Position numbers and translations under genes: made by a program. A stretch of DNA of 64,000 bases from Erinaceus europaeus (Eukaryota > Chordata > Mammalia > Eulipotyphla > Erinaceidae), in the NCBI RefSeq assembly GCF_950295315.1, contig NC_080171.1, forward strand, positions 91,559,516 through 91,623,515, given 5' to 3'. Positions 51,470 to 63,400 of the stretch are shown piece after piece (position 1 is the first letter of the stretch; each line of letters opens with the position of its first letter). The notes below the pieces were generated by a model. It ran no database searches. It was not told where the DNA came from and saw only the letters and a program-made list of their open reading frames with translations.

Positions 51470-54400
51470 TTAAAGCTACACGGATAAAATTTACTCCTGA
51501 CAATACGTCTGGTTTTGTTTTTAACGTCCCCTTGCTGTAACTGGTGACTATAACAATGAGAAGTCAGCAAACATTTATATTTTCTCTGAGGCAGGACAGG
51601 TCCAGGAACAATCCAGACCCAGATCTGCTACCTACTTGGCCAAATCTCCCTACTCCTCCTCTGAATTTCGTATTTCTTTTTTGCTCAAATGGGATTATTA
51701 ACTGCCTCCTGTCATTGCTATAAAATCAAGTATGACCAAGAATGTGAAGGGTAGGACACAAAGCTTGAGACAAAGTAGGATCACAATACATGTCAGTTCC
51801 CTCTGCTTCCCCTTTTGTTTTTTATGGTGTCTGGGTTGATAATTGAGAAAGGAAAGGAAAGGCTGAGAGAAATTGGTCAAATCCAGTTTTCTCCCCAATC
51901 TAAGAAAGAAACTTCTATAAACACTACTATTTCAGGGGATCGGGCTGTAGCGCATACATGGCACAAAGTTCAAGGACTGGCATAAGGATCCCAGTTCCAG
52001 CCCCTGGCTCCTCACCTGCAGGGGGGTCGCTTCACCAGCGGTGAAGCATGTCTGCAGGTGTCTTTCTCTCCCGCTCCCTGTCTCCCCTCCTCTCTCGATT
52101 TCTCTCTGTCCTATCCAACAACAATGACAACAGCAATAATAATAATAATGGCAATAACATGGACAACAAAATGAGAAACATGGCCTCCAGGAGTAGGCAC
52201 CGAGCCCCAGCAATAACCCTGGAAGCAAAAAAAAAAAAAAAAAACTACTATTACCACCCTTTGTAATCATCAACATTGCCTTTTCATTCTTTCCATTCTA
52301 ATTATAGTTCTTTAGGGAAAATCAAGGGATTTTCCTGAGTGATAAGTCCCATATCTTCCACTCATCAAAAAATTAAAGAATAATAACTAAAAGAGGAAGC
52401 TGAATGTATTAGTAAAGATATTTTCCATCAGTGAGCACATATCAGACACACACACTGCCAGGTGCTGATCATCAAAGGCAAAAGAAGAGATGCTTTTTAT
52501 ATATAAAGAGAATGCATAGTCTATGGCAGGCATGCCGCACAAAGGCCCTATGAAGGCACTGAGAAGTCAACGCTCATATTCCTGCCTCCTAGTAGAGCCA
52601 ACAAAGGGACCCTGTTCTTTCCACTATCCCCAGACTCACTAATGGAGGAGAAAAGGTTCTTGGTCTTAGACAACCTGTAACTGTGATAAAGAAATTATCA
52701 TTGTGCTCCGGAAGATGGCGCAGTGGATAGAGCACTAGATTCTCAAGCCTGAGGTCCTGCGTTCAATCTCCAGCAGCACATGTACCAGACTGATGTCTGG
52801 TTCTTTCTCTCTCTCCTCCTATCTTTCTCATTAATAAATAAATAAAATCTTTAAAAAGAAAGAAAAGAAATGTGTATCATATACATGAAAAAAAGTTTTT
52901 AAGATCTCTTTTTAAACATTTTATACATTTATTCAATAGAGACAAGGAGAAATTGGGGAAAGGGAGGGAAGGAGCTGGAGGGGAGGGGAGGGGACTGGAG
53001 GGGAGGGGAGGGGAGAGGAGAGGAGAGGAAAGGTAAATACAGCACTGTTTCACCATTTGTGAAGCTTTCCCTCTGTAGATGGGGACTAGGGGCTTGAACC
53101 AGTGATAGACTAGAAATCAGGGAACTGGAGTTCTATACCTAGCTCCGATCTTAAGTGGTTCTAGTCAGCATGCTTCCTTTCTTCAGGCTAAAATTTTTCC
53201 TCTATAAAAGTAAGGTTTTCGAGGTGGGGGTATAGCATAATGGTTATGCAAAGAGACTTTCATGACTGAGGCTTTCAAGTCCCAGGTTCAATCCCCAACA
53301 CCATCATAAGCCAGAGCTGAGCTCTGGTTAAAAAAAGAGAGAGAGAGATTTTCCTTGAGATTTGCCTAGTTCCTAAGATAATGATGAACTGCAAAAGGCT
53401 GTGAAAGTGTCTTATAAACCAAAAAGTGCTACACACATATGGAATTGTCATTATATGCCTGAGAAATTTAGGCAGAGACTGATGTACGGGGGAGCCTTTA
53501 CGTAGACTCGGGCTTAGAGGGATGGGAAGCAGAAGAGGTCTGTCAAGACAGAGTTGGAGCAACAGTAACAGAATTTTTTTTAATACAGGCATACCTTGTT
53601 TGATTGAGCTTTGTAATGGTGTTTTTATTTGTTTTACAAGTTGAAGGTTTGTGACTATCTTGTGTTAATAAGTTGTTGGTGCTTTTCTCACCAATGTAAA
53701 ATATACTTCTGTGTCATACTTTGGTAATTTTTGGAATACTTGAAATTTTTCATTATTATTATGCCTCTTACAATGATTTATGATCAGTGTTCTTTAATAT
53801 TTCTATGGCAACCTTTGAGCAGCAAACAGATCAGAACTCACTGAAGGCTCATGATAGTTAACATTTTTGTAATGAAGTATTTTTAATTAAAGTATATACT
53901 TTTCTTTTTTTTTTTTTTTGTTAAGATTTTATTTATTTATTAATGAGAAAGATAGGAGGAGAGAGAGAAAGAAACAGAAGTCACTCTGGTACATGTACTG
54001 CCAGAGATTTTTAACTCAGGACCTCATGCTTGAGAGGTCCAATGCTTTATCCACTGCACCACCTCCCAGACCACCCAGGTTCAATTCTTAAACCACCATA
54101 AGCCAAAATTATGCACTGCTGTAACATGAAAAAGAAGATAAAAAAAACCCACATGTCCCACGAGATCAGACCCAGAGAGAAACAATCGGCGTAATATATC
54201 TCACTATTTTTGAACTCTGAAACGTCAGTCTCCGTAGAGACTGTCAAAAATTGCCAATGCCGACTGTATTTCAAGTCGTCATGGCGGGGTATTGGGAAAA
54301 GTTTTCAATTAGCAATAATCGCGCCTCGGATAAACCTCATTGGCTACGATACTGCCACTGCGCAAAGCTGAAGTATATACTTTTCTTGACATAATGCAAT

Positions 54401-57400
54401 CACATACTTAATAAACTACAATACAATACATGTAAACAAAATGATTACATGCACTGGGAAATAAAAATACTCATCTGAGCACCTTTCTTAGGCTATCTGC
54501 TTTATTGTGGTGATCTGGAATTGAACTCAAAATATCTCTGAGTTGTGCCTGTATCTATGAACTGTCTCAATTTCTCTCCTATCCAACAATAACAACAAAA
54601 ATGAATAAAATAAAATAAGATAAAATAAAATAAAATAAAATAAAATAAAATAGACCTCCAGGATTAGTGGATTCATGGTGCAGGTACCAAGCCCCAGTGA
54701 TAGTCATACAGGCAAAAAAAAAAAAAATTAAGTTAAATAAAGAGTTGATGAAAAGAAAGTCTAAGTTGCTAAGTCACTGTAAACACTTTTTTTAAAAAAG
54801 AATTTTTTTTTCTTGCCATGCAGGCTTCTTTTTTTTTTTTTAATCTGTACTTATTTATTGGACAGAGACAGCCAGAAACCAAGAGGGAAGGAAGTGATAA
54901 GAGAGGAAGAGAGACAGAGAGACACCTGCAGCACTGTTTCACCACTTGTGAAGCTTTCCCCCTGCAAGTGGACCTGGGTCCTTGTGCACTGTAACATGTG
55001 CACTCAAAGCTTGAACCTGGGTCCTTGTGCACTGTAACATGTGCACTCAACCAGGTGTGCCCCCACCTGGCCCCTACTGTATATACTCTTCAATAGAACT
55101 CATGATCTAGGAATTATCACTGGCATCTTCCTTTCTATTGTTACCCTGTCTTGTTGACTTTGCTTCCTAAATGTCTTTCCATTCCCTCACTTACTTCCAT
55201 GACTCAGAACTCATGATCTAGGAATTATCACTGGCATCTTCCTTTCTATTGTTACCCTGTCTTGTTGACTTTGCTTCCTAAATGTCTTTCCATTCCCTCA
55301 CTTACTTCCATGACTAATCTCTCACCCAGACTACCATACTAGCCCCCTGACCTGTCTCCTTACCTATTTCTGCTCCCTCTACAAAATACTTCCCACTCAG
55401 AAGTCAGTGACCTTTTAAAAAACAAAACTCTGATTGTGTCAGTGCTTAAAACCCAGAACAGCTTTCTAGTTCCCATTTAGAAAAAAAAAAGGCCAAAATC
55501 TGAATGTCCCTCAAGACCTCTGAGACAAGAGTGAAAACTCCCTGCCTTCTATTTTCCGAGCCCACAACTGATACTTAAATATTCTCTAAATAAATTAATA
55601 AAGTTGATTACCACAAAATATACTAGTTTGAATGGTCTGGGAAACAAATGCATATAAACATGCACAAATCCCCAAAAGACTCAGGCCTCTCTAAGGTTGG
55701 CTATCTATGTATACAAGCTTGGTTCAAAACAAGTCCTAGTCAAGAATTGCAGCAGACCATGCACTGATGATGAAAGAAACCTGTTTTCACCACCAACTTC
55801 TCAGTTTAGCAAAACAGATGTGTACTCCCTGCCTAGAGAATGGCATGCTTGCAAAATAACCATAAAAACAACAACAACAAGCATGTTAATCTGCTTCACT
55901 CATTTATTCATCCAGAAAAGACTATGTGTGAATGGCCAGCGTAACCCAGAGAAGCTTGGCTGGGGACCATTCAAACTTCCAGCTGCTGGAGCCTATGGCC
56001 ATGAGTAAAATTATATGGCTCAGAGCAGTGCAGCTGTGCCCTAAGCTAACTCCTGTTCCTGCCCACCACACCCAGCAGAAGATCTGCTACCATGACAAAC
56101 AGAACAATCACAGAAGTTTCAGTCATATCCTGAGCGGGTCAGCTCTGGGAGCTCTTATTCCACTCTCATCAAGCGTAACTCAGCTCACTTTGATGCCCCC
56201 ACCGTACACGCATATGCTTCTATCACTGCACCTCCATTATACTGTGTTAACAGGTTACAACTCACCAATCTCTGATGAGCTCCCAAAATAAGAGAATGTC
56301 TCTTTCCAAATGCTCAGTGTGTGATCCAAGTCATCAGATAATAAATGTGCACGAATGACTGAATAATCAACTGACTCATGAATAGCCAAACTGTCCTTGC
56401 TTTTCAATAAGTAGCCATTCATTAATTCAAATAATAGCTTTCAAATATTTCTCTTTTATTTATTTACTTTTTTGCCTCCTTTTTTATTGCTTGGGCTTGG
56501 TGCCTGAACGATGAATCCACTGTTCCTGGAGGCCATTTTTTTCCCATTTTGTTCCCCTTGTTGTTGTCATTATTGTCATTGCTGTCGCTGGATAGAACAG
56601 AGAGAAATCAAGAGAGAAAGGGAAGACAGAGGGGGAGAGAAAGACAGACACCTGCAGACCTGCTTCACTGCTTGTGAAGCGACCCCCTTGCGGGTGGGGA
56701 GCCGGGGCTCGAACTGAAATCCTTACACTGGTCCTTGAGCTTTGTGCCATGTGCACTTAACCCATTGCACTACAGCCCAGCCCCCCTTTCAAATATTTCT
56801 AAGACAACACCGCTTTTAAGCAAAAGTCCCTAGTATATCAAGCAGACACAGAAATTAGTTATTCTGGTTGAAGTTCCACCTCACTCAGGAGCAAGGTCAT
56901 AGGAGTCCTTCAGAATCCCTGCAATCCCTTACAGCTTTTTCAGCAACAAAAATGAATGCGTTGCTGACATAACTGACAACATGGGTGGGTATCACCGATA
57001 CACTGCTGAAGACTGAGGTCAGACACTTAAGCAAAGAGTGGAAGCACAGTGTAGGATTCCATTTTTCTCAAGCCCCCAGTGCAGGCAGAATGGAAACAAT
57101 GGAGATACTAGTAGTGGTCAGCGTAGTGAAAAGGAAAGGTTAGTTCTGGGAAAACAAAGAGACTTCTGGGAGGCTTGAGATATTCTGCTTTCTGATCTGG
57201 ATGGTGGCTCCACAGATGTGCTCTATTGGTGAGAAGCCATCCTGCTGTGCATTTCAGGTCTGTTTAGTTTCCTGTAAGTATGTTTCACTTTAAAGGTCTA
57301 TTGAAAAATAATTATTTTTTAAACCCTTCTTAGGGTCCTCAAAGAGCTGGAGAATGAGAGCCTTAGAAAGCACAAGGTTGGACTTTATTGGCCCTCCCCC

Positions 57401-60400
57401 CCCCCAAAGTCTCTACCATCAGAAGCCCCAGACGGTCTGCAAGTTTGTGAATGGGCGACAGATACTCACGAGGCTTTGATGAGCAACTGTTCTCTCTCTT
57501 GGAGCTCCCTCTTCAAACTTTCAACTTCCACCTTCAGCTCAATGTTCTTCCAAGACAAGAGTGGGAGAGAAAAGACACAGCATAAAACACGGGCCATATG
57601 AAAGTCTACATTGGGGGGAGGTACTTTCAGCATGGACTATGAGATGCTTCTAAGAGGCACATATTAGATTCAAACCCTCATTAGCCTCAGGGCATAGGGA
57701 AAAGGGAATTAGTAAACACTGGTGGTCTCAAAAGCAAGCCCTGGGTTTCTCAAGACTTGGAACAATTATGTAAATTTTCTAAGCATCTAACAGCCAGAGC
57801 ATTCAAACACTGAAGCATAAATGTCATACAAGTGAGGCTGATTTAAAAATTGTTTGCCCTCCACCAAGCAAATTTACAAGCAATTCTGTAGTTTGCTTAT
57901 ACCATTCCAAGGCAATTACTTCTGGTTGTTTATAATCATGCATGTGGTGGTTGTAGCAATGGGAATATGTTATGGCTTAAAAGAAATAAAACATGTGGAT
58001 GGATAAGTGGGAGGCCACATCATAGCCTGTCTTGTTTTAATTTAAAATGTCAGGGTATTCACTTATGAAAGAGTCACAACCATAAGGGACTAGCTGTCTA
58101 GAAGGGACACCACAGTGTTCTCAACCATCTTCCTTTTAATTGACTGGAATAAAGGGAGTCCAGATGTGACCTGAGGCTTATAACTTACATGCAAGTCCAA
58201 AAACAGAATTTTCAGTAAATGGATCGTAAAAGATGTGGGTAGTGGCAGGCTTCTCAAACCTGTCCACAAATACATCCTAGACAGAATATTGGATGAACTC
58301 ATGATAGACAGGGGCCTATGTATGCAGTTTGTAGAGAACTGCTGCCAATCCAAGATTTCCTTGAAATTTCACTCCTGTTGTATTTAATAATTCATGCCAG
58401 TTATGCAGTCTACTCCATAATACATGTGTGTTGTTTTAATATAAAAATAACATTTTCTGTGATATGTATGATCTCAAAGAATATACCTCCCCCCTCTCTC
58501 AGCCATGCAGCTCTGGAACTTGAGAAGTCAACAAGGACATGGGTTCAAATTGTGCCTTTCCCAGATTTACCATGGTAACTTGATCAAGTTATCATGACTA
58601 GAGATCACCCTGACTACAAGGAGACTGTAGTAAGGCAGTAGGTGCTCGTTTATCTATTCCTTCATTTCACAGACACTGACCAATCGATTACCCATGACAG
58701 GAAAACACTGGCTAAGCACTGGGGACACTGTGGCAAGCAAAGTACACAGAGGCACTGCCTTCATGCTAACATAGGATACAGAAGTGGACATGCAAACCTG
58801 TAATTGTCCTTGGAAGCACAGGTGAGGTGAGAAAGCAGATTTCTCCTGTCAGATCATTCAAGTGTCAAATGAGTTAATATACCACCCCCTAACCCAGCAT
58901 GAGGAATTGAGGATTAAATGAACTAGCAAATGAAAAGGGTCCAGGTCTAGGTCCAAGTGTGTTACTTTTCTCCAATGTTAGCAACAGGAGCTGAAAATCT
59001 ACAGGCAGAAATTTTTCTTTTTTTTCCTCTTTCTGTTGCCCTTGTTATTATCATTGTTGTGGTTATTATTGTTGTTGTTGTTGTTAGTTAAGACAGTAAG
59101 AAATGGAGAGACGAGTGGAAGACAGAGGGGGAGAGAAAGATAGACACCTGCACACCCGTTTCACTGCTTGTGAAGCAACCACCCTGCAGGTGGAGAACCG
59201 GGGGCTCGAACTGGGATGCTTGAGCCAGTCCTTGCACCTGGCGCCATGTGTGCTTAACCCGCTGCGCTACCACCTGACCCCCTAGGCAGAAATTTTTCTA
59301 GAAGAAGCTGAAAGGTCTTTGCATAGAGGATACTGGATTATAGTACACACTGTCTTAACTGTGGTTTTATGAAAACTGTAGAAACATCTTTTAAACAGTA
59401 CATTCCTTCTTTAGCTCTCAAAAGGACAGGTCACTTACATGTAAGAGCTGATACTACATACCATTTGTGCTTTGCTTTTTGATGATCCAACTGGCAACCC
59501 CAACCTAGCACATTTAAAAGCTAGCATGTCGGTACCCAGTGGTGGCACACCCAGTTGAGCACACACATTACCATGAGCAAGGACTGGGGTTTGAGCTCCC
59601 ACTCCCCACCTGTACAGGGAAGCTTTGCAAGAGGTAATGCAAATCTACAAGTGTCTTTCTCCCTTCCTCTCTATCCCCTTCCCCTCTCAATTTCTCTCTC
59701 TTATCAAATTAAAAAAAAAAAAAATGGCTGTCAGGAGCAGTGGATTCATAGTGCAGGCACCAAGCCCCAACAACAACCCTGGTGGCAATAAAAATAAAAT
59801 TAAATTAAAAAAACTTATATGTCCACTAAACTATTTTTCTCAAGCCCAGTGCCTCAAATTATAAAGTTACATACATGGTGGTATGATTTCCAAACCAATA
59901 CCTTATAAGCATAAAATGGGTAACATTATAAAATAAAAAGAATGAAAATACTCTTAAACCACTACTAAGAAAATCTATATAAGATACTGTTTAGGAATAT
60001 ACAGTACAGAACAGAACATTACTACACTTATGTAAAAAGGGAATTTATAGGAGCCAGGCAGTGGCACACCTCGTTAAACACTCACATTATAGTGTGTAAG
60101 AACCCAGGTTCAAACCCCTGGTCCCCACCTGCAGGGGGAAAGCTTCACCAGTAGTGACGCAGAGCTGCAGGAATCTATCTCTTTCCCTCTCTGTCTCCCC
60201 CTACCCTCTCAATTTCTCTCTGTTCTATCCAATAATAAAAATAAAGATTCAAAAATAAATAAATAAAAATGAAATTTAAACACACAGTTGCTTGTATAAG
60301 GAATTAATAATAATGGTTAGATCTAGGGAATTAGAAGATAAAGAGTGGATTAAATTCTTTTAAGTGTATGCTTTAATTCTTTTTAAATTCTGAACCAGGT

Positions 60401-63400
60401 GACTGATCCAAAAACGTACATGTAAAAGTAGATGTAGAAGTAAAAGTCCAAATAAATCAATTCATCTCAAAATGGTGATTATGCTGAGTAAAAAAAAAAA
60501 AAAGGAAAGAAAGAAAGAAAGAAATGTTGAATGGCTAATAGATGGTTTCACTCATAATGTAGAATATGGATAGAAAAAAAGGAATACAGATAGCAAATAA
60601 ATTTGCTATATATGGAGATATCCTAAGGAACCCAACACACCCATCCAAAAAGATCTGTGTACACATACGTTCTTAGCAGCACAATTTGTAATAGCCAAAA
60701 CCTGGAAGCAACCCAGGTGTCCAACAACAGAGGAGTGGCTGAGCAAGTTGTGGTCTATATACACAATGGAATACTACTCAGCTACTAAAAACGGCGACTT
60801 CACCATTTTCAGCCAATCTTGGATGAAGCTTGAAAAAACCATGTTGAGTGAAATAAGTCAGAAACAGAAGGTTGAATATGATGGTCTCACGCTCAGGCAG
60901 AAGTTGAAAAACAAGATCAGAAAAGAAAACACAAGTAGAACCTGAAGTGGAATTGGCGTACTGCACCAAAGTAAAAGACTCGGGAGTGGGGGGTGGAAAA
61001 CAGGTCCAAAAAGGATGACAGAGGACCTAGTTGGGCTTGTATTGCTATATGGAAAATTGGGAAATGTAATGCATGTACAAACTATTGTATTTCCTGTCTC
61101 ATTTAAAACATTAATTTCCCAATAAATTTAAAAAATAAAACAAAATCATATATATATATAATTATCTGTTAAACTCTGTAAAAACTATGGTGATTATCAA
61201 TGGGGGGCACAGGAACTCTTGTGATGGGTGCAGTGAATTAAATACATACACATACAAGCATGAAACTATACCACCTGAAATCTTCTAAGTTTGTAAACTA
61301 ATGTTAAATCACTAATAATAAAAAGTTTAAGTTAAATAAGGTCATCTGATCAAAGGAAAAGAACAGCACACTGAGCTAGGAACAGCTGGGTTCAAAATCC
61401 ACCTCACATAGTAGCTATGCGGCAATAACCATGCTACTGTGCCTCCCTAAGCCTCAATTTCCTCTCCCATTAGGATAATACCCACCGCAAAGGTCAGTCT
61501 TGAACATTTAAAAATGATGAATATGCAAATGTCTAGGGCAGTACCTGACAGAGAATCTTACCTAGGAACTAAAAAGTTGTGAGACACATGATAACTACAT
61601 TTATGTGCAATAACTTTTACAGGGTAGGTTTCTCTTTAGAAGTTTGATTGCACCACAACTCATGAAAGGGACATCCTCATTGTCTTTCCACCCCAACGCG
61701 GAAGGGAGGAAAAACTGTCAAAAGGAGGAACAAAAGAGCTTTTCAGTTCTTGAAAAAGCTCAAAAGTACAGCCCAACCCCTCTTCAAGAACAGCTCACTT
61801 AGTTTATTTGCTGAAGTTCAAGATTTCTTTTTCCTCCTTCAAAAGTTTCTGCTGGTACAAACTTCTAAAGAGAAGAGACGAGATAATTCCCAGGCCAAGG
61901 GCTAATCTACTGGAGACAGCTAAGAAATGGGCACTGAAACAGTTTGTACTTATGTCTTTTCAAAAATCCAAGTTCTTTTTTTCAACTTTCAGAACCAAGG
62001 ACTGTTTTCAAGGAGAGACCTTCAGGTCAAGATACCAAAGGGGAGGGATTTATTTTCTGACAGTTACAAGCAAGCACACAAAGAATACAGAAGGGTTATA
62101 TCACAGAAAAGTTGACAATTCTAATTCTGAGCTGCCAATGAGCCTCAATAAAACAATGATGATAACTGTCAAGCATTGACTGGGTGCCACGGCTTTTCAT
62201 TTATCATCTCATTTTAATCCACACAAATAACCCTGACAGAGGAATTACCACTTACTTGAAAGCAAACCCAAAGACCTGATGTGACTTGCCTACAGTTAGC
62301 GATACAGTCGGTTGGTAATACAAGGATTCAATTGCAAAGATAGTCCAACATTTCAGACTGCATCAAAAATACAATTTTAAAAAGAAATTAACATAAAAAA
62401 AGAAAAGAAATTGAAATGAAGATAGCAAATCAGAATTTTGATTTTAGGGGCCAGGTGGTGGCACCCCTGCTTGAGTGCACATGTTACAATATACAAGGAC
62501 CCAGGTTTGAGCCCCCCGGTTCCCACCTGCAGGGGGAAAGCTTTGCCAAGTGAAGCAATGCTACAGGTGTCTTTCTGTTGCTCTATGTCACTATTTCTCC
62601 CTTCCTTCTCAATTTCCGGCTGTCTCTATCAAATAAATAAAGATAATTTTTAAAAAATTGATTTTAAATAGAAAGACCCCTTTAAAATTAACTTTATGAA
62701 TTGTGCTGCTATGAACATAGGTGTACACAGATCATTTTGGTTGGGTGTTATGCAGTCCTTGAGGTATACCCCAAGGAGAGGAATTACTGGGTCATATGGA
62801 AGGTCCATGTCTAGCCTTGTGAGAGTTCTCCAAACTGCTCTCCACAGAGGTTGGACCAATTTACATTCCCATCAGCAGTGCAGAAGGGTTCCTTTGTCCC
62901 CAAAGCCTCAACAGCATTTGTTGCTGCTGTCCTTTTTGATGTATGCCATTCTCACAGGGGTGAGGTGGTATCTCAATGTTGTCTTTATTTGCATTTTTCT
63001 GACAATCAGTGACCTGAAGCAAGTTTTCATGTGTTTGTTAGCCTTTTGGATCTCTTCTATAGTAAATGTTCTGTTCATATCCTCTGCCCATTTTGGGATG
63101 GGGTCATTTGCTTTTTTGTTGCTAAGTTTATTGAGCTCTTTGTATATTTTGGTGATTAGTCTCTTATCTGATGTCTGGCATGTGAAGATGCAAATGCCCT
63201 TTGGAATAGAACTAAAATATGCCTACTAGCTACCTACAAAACAGAGGACCCCCCCTTTCATCTGCACTATTCCAGCCCTTAGGTTCATGATTAGTCAACA
63301 ATTTGTTTGGCTTTATATGTTAACTCTCTTTTCAGTTACCAGGTTCCAGATGCTAGCTAGCATGATGCCAACCAGACTTCCCTGGAAAGACAATCCCACC

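Larger units (their letters stand above)
53586..54551 (+). mobile_element. Tigger1-like DNA transposon remnant, internally deleted
   Basis: The left end CAGGCATACCTTGTTTGATT and the right end (CAGGCACAACTCAGAG on minus) form imperfect terminal inverted repeats flanked by TA (53584-53585, 54552-54553). The left part includes CAAGTTGAAGGTTTGTGACT, as in Tigger1. It has no transposase. The U4/SINE insertion at 53907-54370 interrupts it. Confidence 0.82.
47595..57469 (-). other. CDK5RAP2: CDK5RAP2 intron (9.9 kb)
   Basis: It holds LTR-B, several SINEs, a GT microsatellite, the Tigger1/U4 nest and a 110-bp tandem duplication. Unassigned stretches over 300 bp are 49930-50465, 50650-51230, 52260-52700, 55460-56435 and 56800-57469. 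Confidence 0.86.

Noticed and set aside
51234..51570. Long open frames across the GT repeat on both strands
   Set aside because: They are pure Cys-Val or Thr-His dipeptide text from a microsatellite, with no coding context.
54226..54369. A functional U4 snRNA gene
   Set aside because: A target duplication lies one base from the 5' end and an A-tailed SINE follows, so no snRNA promoter can be present.
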